Shown: in pieces, positions 18,090 to 26,680 of the stretch
Position numbering within the stretch: position 1 is the stretch's first letter
Layout of the letters: each line of letters opens with the position of its first letter
From: Acidobacteriota bacterium
Lineage (GTDB): Bacteria; Acidobacteriota; Terriglobia; Bryobacterales; Bryobacteraceae
Length of the DNA: 64,000 bases
Assembly (NCBI GenBank): GCA_018268935.1
Contig: JAFDVS010000077.1
Span: 1-64,000, forward strand
Direction: 5' to 3'
Program-made: the position numbers and the translations under genes
The notes under the pieces: generated by a model
What the model was told of the DNA's origin: nothing
The model's database searches: none
The model's input: only the letters and a program-made list of their open reading frames with translations

Positions 18090-19319
18090 ATGAAACGCCG
18101 CATCCTCTTCGCTACGCTTTTTGCTGCCGCTGCCGCCTGGGCGCAGAAACCGCAATTCATCGGAGCAGGTGGCTGCTCCGGTTCGAACTGCCATGGCGGT
18201 ACCTCTCCTGCAGACGAGAAGATCAGCCGCATTCTCACCACCGAATACTCCGTCTGGTCCATCGCCGACAAGCACTCCCGCGCCGCCAAAGTCCTCGAAG
18301 AGCCGCGTTCCAAGCGCATGGCCGAAATCCTCGGCATCTCCAATCCAATGAACGATGCCAAGTGCGCCAGTTGCCACGTCGCCGGTTCCCCCGAACGTGC
18401 CAAATCCGATGGCGTTGCCTGCGAAGCCTGCCACGGCCCCGCTGAAAAATGGCTCGGCCCCCACACCCAACAGAATTCCCACGCCAACAGCCTCACGCTC
18501 GGCCTCACCGATACCAAGAACCTCCGAGTCCGCGCCCAAACCTGCCTCGGCTGCCATCTCGGCTCCGAAGGCCGCACCGTCGATCACGAACTCATCGCTG
18601 CCGGCCACCCTGACCTCGCCTTCGAACTCGAGACCTTCTCCTTTGCCCAACCCGCCCACTATCGCGATCCCAAACCCACGGCCGGCAACTCGCTACCCAA
18701 GGTCCGATTCTGGGCCGTCGGCCAGGCCGTAGCCCTCGCCGAAGGCATGCGCCTCCTCGAAAAGCACGTCATGACCAAGTGGCCCGAGTTCTCTGACCTC
18801 GATTGCTACCAGTGCCACCACGATCTTCGTGCCGAATCCTGGCGTATTGAGCGCGGCTATCAGGGACGCAAGCCCGGCTCCGCCCAGCTCAACCTGGCCC
18901 GCACCGAAATCATCCGCACGCTCGCCGCAGGCGAACTCGACGCCGCCCTCAACCGCTTGTCCACCGCCGTCTCCAATAGCTTCGGCAACGCCGCCGCCAT
19001 CACCGGAGCGGCCCGCGAAGTCGCTCAGAAAGCCGACGCGCTCGCCACCCGCTGGGAAGCCACTGACTTCACCGCCGCCATGGCCCGTAACCTCGCCCAA
19101 GCCCTCGTGCGCGACATCTCCCGCATCGCAGGCAACGGCCCCCATGCAGCCGAGCAGGCCACGATGAGCCTCGATGCGCTCAGCGCCTCCTACGCAGCCA
19201 ATCCCCAGGCCGCAGCCAAAGCAATCGGTGAACTCTACACCTACCTGGAGCATCCCTCCACCTACCAGGGCCGCGAGTTCGCCTCTCTCTTCCGCAAGGT
19301 AGCGGGCCAGCTTCAATAA
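18090..19319 (+). CDS. Periplasmic five-haem cytochrome c, c554-like
   Basis: A 409-aa secreted cytochrome with signal peptide MKRRILFATLFAAAAAWAQ. Five haem sites are visible: CSGSNCH (a CX4CH variant), CASCH, CEACH, CLGCH and CYQCH. The pattern and the short helical spacers recall the cytochrome c554 family. The last 170 residues have no haem motif and look helical. It could shuttle electrons between the anchored ten-haem cytochrome and the outer membrane; an enzymatic role cannot be excluded. The gene lies 13 bases after the kinase and 19 bases before the barrel gene, so it sits inside the same transcription unit. Confidence 0.88.
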   Translation: MKRRILFATLFAAAAAWAQKPQFIGAGGCSGSNCHGGTSPADEKISRILTTEYSVWSIADKHSRAAKVLEEPRSKRMAEILGISNPMNDAKCASCHVAGSPERAKSDGVACEACHGPAEKWLGPHTQQNSHANSLTLGLTDTKNLRVRAQTCLGCHLGSEGRTVDHELIAAGHPDLAFELETFSFAQPAHYRDPKPTAGNSLPKVRFWAVGQAVALAEGMRLLEKHVMTKWPEFSDLDCYQCHHDLRAESWRIERGYQGRKPGSAQLNLARTEIIRTLAAGELDAALNRLSTAVSNSFGNAAAITGAAREVAQKADALATRWEATDFTAAMARNLAQALVRDISRIAGNGPHAAEQATMSLDALSASYAANPQAAAKAIGELYTYLEHPSTYQGREFASLFRKVAGQLQ

Positions 19320-19338
19320 CCGGGAACCCACAACCATC

Positions 19339-21429
19339 ATGCAGGGTCTTCGTTACGCCATCGTCGGGATTGTCGGCTGTACGCTCCTACTGCCGCTGTT
19401 CGCCCAACGTGCGCAACTCCCCACCAAAGGCCGCCGTCAGGAAAAATCCGCGCCTCGCCAGTACAAAGCCATCCGCGTCCTTCCGCGCCGTGGCCAATCC
19501 GCCGCCGACATGCGCTTCCCCGAACGCGCCCCCACCGAATACCAGCTCTCTCTCCGCCAATCCGCCGCACCCCGGCGCGCTACCTCTGAAGATCGGGTCC
19601 GCCCGCTCCTGCGCCGCTCCACCGATTCCTTCTCCCCCATCCCCCCGCTCCAAACCCGCGCCGAGCCCACCACAAACCCGCTCCCCAAGCCCAATCAGGA
19701 CCCCATCGAACTCCCCACCTTCGCCTACCCGGCTGAACCGAACCTAACTGCCTCCGTCCCCAACCGCTGGGAAGTCACTATGCCCGAGCCCCGCCGATAC
19801 GAAGACGGCAAGCTCGACGCCATCTACGCCCGCAATCGCTGGTGGGATCCCTTCAATCGCAACCGCCTCAAAGGCGACCTCCCCATCTTCGGCCGCAAGT
19901 ACTTCCTCAACATCACCGCCCTCAGCGACACCGTAGCCGAAGGCCGCCGCCTGCCGCTTCCAACCGTGGCCTCCGCCGCCTCCTCCAACGACTACAAATT
20001 CTTCGGCCGTGGCGGCCAGTTCGCCCTCCGCGAATCCTTCCGCGTCTCCTTCGACTTCTTCAAAGGCAGCGCCGGCTTCCGCCCCGTTGATTTCGAAATC
20101 CGCATCACCCCCGAGTTCAACATCAACTACCTGCTCGCCCGCGAAAACGCCATCACCCGCATCGACGTCCGCCAGGGCTACCGCCGCACCGACACCAACA
20201 TCTCCCTCCAGGAAGCCTTCTTGGAGAAGCGCCTCTTCACCAACGCCCGCGCCGCCTTCCGCAAAGCCAAAGACTCCGATGACCGCGGCAGCGCCCGCTT
20301 CGATTTCACTTCCGTCCGCTTCGGCATCCAGCGCTTCACCTCCGACTTCCGAGGCTTCGTCTTCTCCGACGAGCAACCAGGCGCGCGCCTCTTCGGCACC
20401 TTCAAGAACAACATCTTCCAGTACAACCTCGCCTACTTCAATCTCCTCGAGAAAGACACCAACTCCGGGCTCAACCGCTGGCGCCAGCGCAACCAGTCCG
20501 TCTACGCCGCCAATCTCTACTGGAACGATTTCCTTACTCCCGGCTACAACCTCAATTTCAGCGCCCTCTACAACAACGATCAGCCCAAGTTCCACATCGA
20601 TAAAAACGGCTTCCTCGTCCGCCCCGCCCCCATCGGCTTCCCCATCCCCAACAAAGTCCGCGCAGGCTACGCGGGCATCTCCGGCGACGGCCACATCGGC
20701 CGCTTCAACGTCTCCCACGCCTTCTATCAAGCCTTCGGCCGCCACGACTTCAACACTATCTCCGCCCGCCCCCTGAACATCAACGCCCAAATGGCCGCCG
20801 CGGAAATCGCCTACGAAAAGGACTGGGCCATCTACAAAATATCCGGCTTCTTCTCCTCCGGCGACAACGACATCACCGACGGCTCCGCCCGAGGCTTCGA
20901 CGCCATCGTCCCCAATCAGCAATTCGCCGGCGGAGGCTTCCTCGGCAGCAACGCGCTTGCCGATCGCGGCCTCATCAACCCGCTATTCGATGGCGGTGGC
21001 ACCAACTTCCTCAATCGCCAGCCCATCCCGCTCACCGGCACCGGCGTCTTCCTATTCGGACCCAACAGCCTCATCCCCAACATGCGCGCCGGGCTCTTCC
21101 AGGGCCAGGCCAATTTCGTCAACCCCGGCATCATCCTCCTCAACGCTGGCATGGACGCCAAGATCACTCCCAAACTCCGCTCCACCATCAACGTCAACTA
21201 CGCCCGCTTCCATCGCACTGAAGTGCTCGAAGCCGTCCTCTTCCAAAATTCCATTCCGCACCCCATCGGCGTCGACACAGGCCTCGGTCTCCAGTACCGC
21301 CCGCTGCTCAGCGACAACATCGTCTTCACCGGCGGCGCAGGCTTCCTCGCGCCGATGAGCGGTTTCAAAAACATTTACACCGGCAGAACCCTGCTCTCCG
21401 GATTTGTAGCCCTACGGATTCTCTTCTGA
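19339..21429 (+). CDS. Outer-membrane beta-barrel protein, putative porin of a cytochrome conduit
   Basis: A 696-aa protein with an N-terminal signal sequence (IVGIVGCTLLLPLFAQ) and a Pro/Arg-rich stretch to about residue 140. A long region of alternating polar and aromatic residues ends in a C-terminal phenylalanine (LLSGFVALRILF), the signature of outer-membrane barrels. It has no haem motif. It lies between two multihaem cytochrome genes, the arrangement expected of porin-cytochrome conduits such as MtrCAB-type systems, though I see no sequence relationship to MtrB. The next gene starts one base after its stop. The Pro-rich N-terminal region is unusual and could reach into the periplasm to contact a cytochrome. 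Confidence 0.78.
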   Translation: MQGLRYAIVGIVGCTLLLPLFAQRAQLPTKGRRQEKSAPRQYKAIRVLPRRGQSAADMRFPERAPTEYQLSLRQSAAPRRATSEDRVRPLLRRSTDSFSPIPPLQTRAEPTTNPLPKPNQDPIELPTFAYPAEPNLTASVPNRWEVTMPEPRRYEDGKLDAIYARNRWWDPFNRNRLKGDLPIFGRKYFLNITALSDTVAEGRRLPLPTVASAASSNDYKFFGRGGQFALRESFRVSFDFFKGSAGFRPVDFEIRITPEFNINYLLARENAITRIDVRQGYRRTDTNISLQEAFLEKRLFTNARAAFRKAKDSDDRGSARFDFTSVRFGIQRFTSDFRGFVFSDEQPGARLFGTFKNNIFQYNLAYFNLLEKDTNSGLNRWRQRNQSVYAANLYWNDFLTPGYNLNFSALYNNDQPKFHIDKNGFLVRPAPIGFPIPNKVRAGYAGISGDGHIGRFNVSHAFYQAFGRHDFNTISARPLNINAQMAAAEIAYEKDWAIYKISGFFSSGDNDITDGSARGFDAIVPNQQFAGGGFLGSNALADRGLINPLFDGGGTNFLNRQPIPLTGTGVFLFGPNSLIPNMRAGLFQGQANFVNPGIILLNAGMDAKITPKLRSTINVNYARFHRTEVLEAVLFQNSIPHPIGVDTGLGLQYRPLLSDNIVFTGGAGFLAPMSGFKNIYTGRTLLSGFVALRILF

Positions 21430-21430
21430 T

Positions 21431-24400
21431 ATGCGCATCACGGCCTTACTCACGCTCCTCGCCACTCTGAGCCTCAACGCTCAGCAGGACCTGCTGCGCC
21501 AATCCGACGCCGACGCGCGCCGCAAAAGCGAAGGCTGCATCAGCGCCAAGTGTCACGTCAACACGGAGCCGATGCATGCATCGCCCGCCGTCCGTCTCGG
21601 CTGCACCGATTGCCACGGCGGCAATGCCTCCACCACCGAAAAGCTCAAAGGCCACGTGCTCCCGCGCTTTGCCCGCGAATGGAATTACCCTTCTTCCGCC
21701 AATCCCGAGCGAGCCTACACACTGTCTCTCCGCGAATCGCAGGAATACGTCCGCTTCGTCAATCCCGGCGATCTCCGCGCCGCTCCGCAAACCTGCGGAA
21801 CATCTACCTGCCACAAAGACACCGTCTACAAAGTCCAGCACAGCCTCATGACCCACGGCGCATTCCTCTGGGGAGCCGCCCTCTACAACAACGGTGGAGT
21901 CCCCTTCAAACGCCCGCAATTCGGCGAAAGCTACGGCATCGACGGCCTCGCCCGTAAGCTCTTCACTACCCCAACGCCCACCGAAGAGGAAATGCGTACC
22001 AAGGGCCTCATCCCCTTCATCCAGCCTCTTCCGCAATTCGAGTTCACCCAGCCCGGCAACACCCTCCGCGTCTTTGAGCGCGGCGACAATCGCCTCTCCA
22101 ATCGCGGCTTCGGCACCCTCACCCGTACTGACCCTGTTTTCCAAGGCCTCCAGCGCACCCGCCTCCTCGATCCGCTCCTCTCCATGCTCGGCACCAACGA
22201 TCACCCCGGCGACTACCGCTCTTCCGGCTGCACCGCCTGCCACGTCGTCTACGCCAACGATCGCAATCCCGTCCACTCCGGCCCCTACGCCAAACACGGC
22301 AATCGCGGCTTCACCATAAATGCCGATCCCACCATTCCCAAGAACGAATCCGGCCATCCTATCCAGCACCGCTTCACCCGCTCCATTCCCTCCAGCCAGT
22401 GCGTCGTCTGCCACATCCACCCCGGCACTTCCTACGCCTTCCAATACCTCGGCTACATGTGGTGGGACAACGAAACCGACGGCGACGCCATGTACCCCGC
22501 CAAATCGAAGCAGCTCACCGCGGAGCAGGAAGCAAAGGCGCTCGCCCGTAATCCCGAAGCAGCATCGCTCAAAGGCAACTGGTCCGATCAGGAATTTCTC
22601 CGCAATCTTACCGATCTCAATCCCAAACTGAAGCAGACGCAATTCGCCGACTTCCACGGCCACGGATGGGTCTACCGCGCCGTCTTCAAACACGACCGTA
22701 AAGGCACGCTCCTCGACAAGGACGACAAACCCGTCGCCCATGAAGACCCGCAGAAATTCGACAAGGCCGTCCACCTCAAAGATATTCACCTCGAAAAGGG
22801 AATGCACTGCACCGACTGCCACTTCGAGCAGGACGCGCACGGCAACGGTAAGCTCTACGGCGAAGCCCGCGCGGCCGTCGAAATCGAATGCGTCGATTGC
22901 CACGGCACTGCAACCACCAAAGCCTCGCTCAAAACCAGCGGCCCCGCTTCGCCTACGCCCCCGCACAATCTCGCTCTTCTCCGCACGCCCTTCGGAGCCA
23001 AACGCTTCGAATGGTCGCAGGATAAGCTCATCCAACGCTCCATGGTCGACGCGGACAAACAGTGGATCGTCTCCCAGGTGATGGACTCTCTCCGTCCCGG
23101 CAGCTACAACTACAACGAAAAAGCCCGCCTCGCCAAAACCATCCAGAAAGACAACCAGACCTGGGGCGACACGCAAGGCAACCTCGCCCACTCCAACGAC
23201 AAAATGTCGTGCTACTCGTGCCACACCTCCTGGATGACCAGTTGCTTCGGCTGCCACCTCACCATGAAGGCCAACGCCAAGCGCCCGCAGCTCCACTTCA
23301 ACTCCGACCCCGACACCCGCAACTTCACCAGCTACAACTTCCAGGTCCTCCGCGACGACGTCTTCATGCTCGGCCTCGATTCCACGGTCAAAGGCAACAA
23401 AATCGCGCCTGTCCGCTCCTCCAGCGCGATCTTAGTCGGCTCGCAGAACGCCAACCGCGAGTGGCTCTACTCCCAGCAGCAGACCATCTCCGCCGAAGGT
23501 TATTCCGGCCAAGCCTTCAATCCGCACTTCCCCCACACCGTGCGCACCAAGGAAACTCGCACCTGCACCGATTGCCACGTTTCCCAGAACAACGACAACA
23601 ACGCCTGGATGGCCCAGCTCCTTCTCCAAGGCACCAACTTCGTCAACTTCATGGGCCGCTACATCTACATCGGGGAAGGGAAGCACGGCATCGAAGCCGC
23701 CGTCGTCACCGAACGCGATGAGCCCCAAGCCGTCATCGGCAGCTATCTCCATAAACTGTCCTACCCCGAAAACTACGCCAAATTCGAAAAGGAAGGCCGC
23801 CAGCTCCACGAGCATCATCACCACCACGGCGAAGACGTCCAGTCCGTCCAGTTAAGAGGCGAATATCTCTACGCGGCCAAAGGCAAGCACGGCGTCGAAA
23901 TCTACGACGTCGCCAACATCGACAACAAAGCCATCGCCGAAAGAATTGTCAGCGCGCCAGTCTCCAAACTCGGCCAGCGCTTCACCGTCTCCACTAAGGA
24001 CGCCGCCTGGATCGCTTCTCCCACCACCCTCGGCGTCGATCCGGCCCGCAAGCGCGACCCGCTCAACGAAGAGCAGCCCGTTCATCTCCTCTACGCCTTC
24101 CTCTACGTCGCCGACCGCCAGGAAGGTCTCATCCTCATCAACGCCGCCACGCTCCTCGACGGCGACCCGCGCAACAACTTCCTCAAACGCACTCTCACCT
24201 TCAATCCCGACAATGCCCTCAACGGCGCCAACCACGTCGTCATCGCCGGACGCTATGCCTACGTCTCCTGCGACAAAGGCTTCGTCATCGTAGACATCGA
24301 CAAGCCGCTCACGCCCAAGATCATCTCCACCATCCCGATGCAGGGCGCAGGCCACGCCGCCATCCAGTTCCGCTACGCCTTCGTCCTCGACAGCGAAGGC

Positions 24401-24964
24401 ATGAAGACCATCGACATCACCAACCCCGCCGCGCCCGCCGTCAAAGCCTCGCTCCCACTCAAGGACGCGAAAGACATCTACGTCGCCCGCACCTACGCCT
24501 ACATTGCCGCCGGTCACCAGGGCCTCGCCATCGTCGATATCGAAAACCCCGAAAAACCCGCCGCCCCGCGTTTCTTCAACGCCGCAGGCAAAATCAACGA
24601 CACACACGCCGTGCGCGTCGGCATGACCAACGCCAGCGTCTTCGCCTACCTCGCCGACGGCAAGAACGGCCTCCACGTCCTGCAACTGACATCGCCCGTG
24701 AAAAGCTCTGGCATGTGGGGCTTCAGCCCCGCCCTCGACCCCGAACTCATTGCCACATTCAAAACCAAAGGCGACGCCATCGCTCTGTCCAAAGGCCTCG
24801 ACCGCGATCGCGCCGTCGATGAGTCCGGCAATCAAGTCGCCGTCTTCGGCCGCCGTGGCGCGCGCCCCTTCAACGAAAAGGAAATGCAGCGCCTCTACCT
24901 CAAAGACGGCAAACTCTACTTCGTCACCGACGCGCCCCCCGGTCCCCCGAAAGGAGGCAAGTAA
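21431..24964 (+). CDS. Ten-haem cytochrome c with C-terminal LVIVD beta-propeller
   Basis: A 1177-aa secreted protein (signal MRITALLTLLATLSLNAQ). Ten haem sites are visible between residues 36 and 720: CISAKCH and CGTSTCH are CX4CH variants, and CTDCH (three times), CTACH, CVVCH, CVDCH, CYSCH and CFGCH are standard. A natural histidine cluster, HEHHHHH at about 793-799, joins this part to about six LVIVD-type repeats (EIYDV, FVIVDIDKP, KTIDITNPA, LAIVDIENPE), which should form a beta-propeller. It follows the barrel gene by one base and is the likely terminal, perhaps cell-surface, cytochrome of the set. The propeller may bind a partner or substrate. No lipobox is visible, so surface attachment would depend on the barrel or another factor. 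Confidence 0.88.
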   Translation: MRITALLTLLATLSLNAQQDLLRQSDADARRKSEGCISAKCHVNTEPMHASPAVRLGCTDCHGGNASTTEKLKGHVLPRFAREWNYPSSANPERAYTLSLRESQEYVRFVNPGDLRAAPQTCGTSTCHKDTVYKVQHSLMTHGAFLWGAALYNNGGVPFKRPQFGESYGIDGLARKLFTTPTPTEEEMRTKGLIPFIQPLPQFEFTQPGNTLRVFERGDNRLSNRGFGTLTRTDPVFQGLQRTRLLDPLLSMLGTNDHPGDYRSSGCTACHVVYANDRNPVHSGPYAKHGNRGFTINADPTIPKNESGHPIQHRFTRSIPSSQCVVCHIHPGTSYAFQYLGYMWWDNETDGDAMYPAKSKQLTAEQEAKALARNPEAASLKGNWSDQEFLRNLTDLNPKLKQTQFADFHGHGWVYRAVFKHDRKGTLLDKDDKPVAHEDPQKFDKAVHLKDIHLEKGMHCTDCHFEQDAHGNGKLYGEARAAVEIECVDCHGTATTKASLKTSGPASPTPPHNLALLRTPFGAKRFEWSQDKLIQRSMVDADKQWIVSQVMDSLRPGSYNYNEKARLAKTIQKDNQTWGDTQGNLAHSNDKMSCYSCHTSWMTSCFGCHLTMKANAKRPQLHFNSDPDTRNFTSYNFQVLRDDVFMLGLDSTVKGNKIAPVRSSSAILVGSQNANREWLYSQQQTISAEGYSGQAFNPHFPHTVRTKETRTCTDCHVSQNNDNNAWMAQLLLQGTNFVNFMGRYIYIGEGKHGIEAAVVTERDEPQAVIGSYLHKLSYPENYAKFEKEGRQLHEHHHHHGEDVQSVQLRGEYLYAAKGKHGVEIYDVANIDNKAIAERIVSAPVSKLGQRFTVSTKDAAWIASPTTLGVDPARKRDPLNEEQPVHLLYAFLYVADRQEGLILINAATLLDGDPRNNFLKRTLTFNPDNALNGANHVVIAGRYAYVSCDKGFVIVDIDKPLTPKIISTIPMQGAGHAAIQFRYAFVLDSEGMKTIDITNPAAPAVKASLPLKDAKDIYVARTYAYIAAGHQGLAIVDIENPEKPAAPRFFNAAGKINDTHAVRVGMTNASVFAYLADGKNGLHVLQLTSPVKSSGMWGFSPALDPELIATFKTKGDAIALSKGLDRDRAVDESGNQVAVFGRRGARPFNEKEMQRLYLKDGKLYFVTDAPPGPPKGGK

Positions 24965-24967
24965 ACC

Positions 24968-26668
24968 ATGCGCTATCTCCTCTTCCTCCTCGCCATCACC
25001 GCCTCTGCGCAGCCAGTCCTTCGCACCGAATCGAAAGGCGGGCTCACTCGCGCCATTCTCCTCCACGCCCAAACCAGCGAACCCGTCACCGACGAATCCC
25101 CTGCCACGCCCGGCGAAACCCTGATCGCCTTCGCCGATAACCTCACCAGCGAAGCCGAAATCATTCTCAACGACGCAACCCTCGCTGCCACCACCAACGG
25201 CGACCAGATCCAGTTCACCGTTCCCAAAAACATTTCCGGCAGTTTTGTCGAACTCAGTATCCTCGATAATGCAGGCCTCCGCAGCAACGTCGCCACCACC
25301 ACGATCGCCGGAACCCCCGATCCCTCCCAACTCCTCGCAGCCGATGTCGCCGGCCTTGTCCAACGCGCCGCAGCATCCATTGACGACGCCCGCATGGCCA
25401 TCGTCGTCGTCGATCGCGCAGGCCGCCCACTCGCCGTCTACCGTAAACCGCAGGCCTCGAACGATGCAGTAGAAACCGCGCTCTCACTAGCCCGCACCGG
25501 AGCCTTCTTCTCCCACAATCAGGCCCCGCTCTCGTCCCGCACCATCCGCACCATCAGCCGCGAAAACTTCCCCGAAGTGCCCAACCAGCCCGCCGCCGCA
25601 CTCTTCGGAATCGAAAATACCAACCGCGGCTGCGGCTTCAACGCCACTTTCCTCCCAGGCAAAGACGTGCCCCCCGCGCGCAACCTCTCGAACGACGGCC
25701 CGTCGAAAGGCGTCATTACAGTCCCCGGCGGAATCCCGCTCTTCAAAAGCGGGCTCATGGTCGGAGGTATCGGCGTCGCAGGCATCGATCCCGACGCCGC
25801 CGAATTCTCCACCGTCGCCGCCACCGCAGGCACGCCCTTCTTCGTCCCCTTGCCGCTTCCCCAACCCGGAGCAGTCTTCATCGACGGCATCCGCCTCCCC
25901 TACGTCCAGCAAACCACCCAGCCCGCAGGCACACAGCCTGCCGCCAATCCCACCGGCACATTCGTCATCGCCCCCCGCGATGGCGCCGCCGTCCCCGATG
26001 GCTACTTAATCGGACCCCGCGCAGGCACCGCTCTCACCCAAGCCGACGTCGAAGGCATCATCCAGCGCACCGTCGATCGCGCCAATCGCACACGCGCCGT
26101 CATCCGCCTCCCGCTCGGCAGCCGCAGCAAAATGGCCATCTCCGTCACCGACACCGACGGCACCGTGCTCGCCCTCTTCCGCATGCCCGATTCCACCGTC
26201 TTCTCCATGGATGTCGCCGTCGCCAAGGCCCGCAACGTAGTCTGGTTCTCCGGCCCCACGCGTTCCCAATCCGACTTGCCCGAACTCCCCATGAACGCCG
26301 CGGTCACCAATCGCAGCATCGGGTTCGGCGCGCAATCAATGTTCCCTTCCGGAATCACCGGCTCCGGCCCCGGCCCCTTCCGCCAGCTCTACCTCAACGA
26401 TCTCGCCAACCCCTGCACGCAAGGCTCGCAACCGAAGAACGCCAATCAAAATGGCATCGTCTTCTTCCCCGGCTCCGCGCCGCTCTACCGTGGCAACACC
26501 ATCGTCGGTGGACTCGGCGTCTCCGGCGACGGCGTCGAGCAGGACGATTGGGTCACCGCCGCCGGCGCGCAAGGCTTCGATGCCCCGCTCAGCCTCCGCT
26601 CCGATGAATACTTCATCCGCGGCGTTCGCATCCCCTACTGGAAATTCCCTCGCAATCCCGAACAGTAG
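24968..26668 (+). CDS. Secreted protein with two GlcG/HbpS-like domains
   Basis: A 566-aa secreted protein (signal MRYLLFLLAITASAQ). After a short beta-sandwich region (residues 25-110) there are two domains related to GlcG/HbpS (DUF336). The first begins at LLAADVAGLVQRAAASIDDA and has MAIVVVDRAGRPLAVYRKP and LFKSGLMVGGIGVAG. The second begins at LTQADVEGIIQRTVDRANRT and has MAISVTDTDGTVLALFRMP and NTIVGGLGVSGDG. HbpS is an extracellular haem-binding redox-sensing protein in Streptomyces; other members bind small ligands. The position three bases after a ten-haem cytochrome gene suggests a role in haem or redox sensing on the electron route, but no haem ligand can be assigned by eye. Confidence 0.82.
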   Translation: MRYLLFLLAITASAQPVLRTESKGGLTRAILLHAQTSEPVTDESPATPGETLIAFADNLTSEAEIILNDATLAATTNGDQIQFTVPKNISGSFVELSILDNAGLRSNVATTTIAGTPDPSQLLAADVAGLVQRAAASIDDARMAIVVVDRAGRPLAVYRKPQASNDAVETALSLARTGAFFSHNQAPLSSRTIRTISRENFPEVPNQPAAALFGIENTNRGCGFNATFLPGKDVPPARNLSNDGPSKGVITVPGGIPLFKSGLMVGGIGVAGIDPDAAEFSTVAATAGTPFFVPLPLPQPGAVFIDGIRLPYVQQTTQPAGTQPAANPTGTFVIAPRDGAAVPDGYLIGPRAGTALTQADVEGIIQRTVDRANRTRAVIRLPLGSRSKMAISVTDTDGTVLALFRMPDSTVFSMDVAVAKARNVVWFSGPTRSQSDLPELPMNAAVTNRSIGFGAQSMFPSGITGSGPGPFRQLYLNDLANPCTQGSQPKNANQNGIVFFPGSAPLYRGNTIVGGLGVSGDGVEQDDWVTAAGAQGFDAPLSLRSDEYFIRGVRIPYWKFPRNPEQ

Positions 26669-26680
26669 TACCCTCTCCGT

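Noticed and set aside
21446..23296. 616-codon open frame antisense to the ten-haem LVIVD cytochrome gene
   Set aside because: A shadow caused by C-rich third codon positions in the real gene; the protein is low-complexity Gly/Ala/Glu/Val with no domain.
23807..23827. HEHHHHH stretch as a cloning tag
   Set aside because: It sits in the middle of a native protein and is interrupted by Glu, so it is a natural His cluster.
23852..25363. 503-codon antisense frame rich in Gly, Asp and Val
   Set aside because: Same artefact; it runs across two real genes and has no recognisable motif.
12333..26668. Reading the cluster as a DMSO-reductase or hydrogenase operon
   Set aside because: No molybdopterin or NiFe catalytic subunit is encoded in the run, only the Fe-S type subunit.
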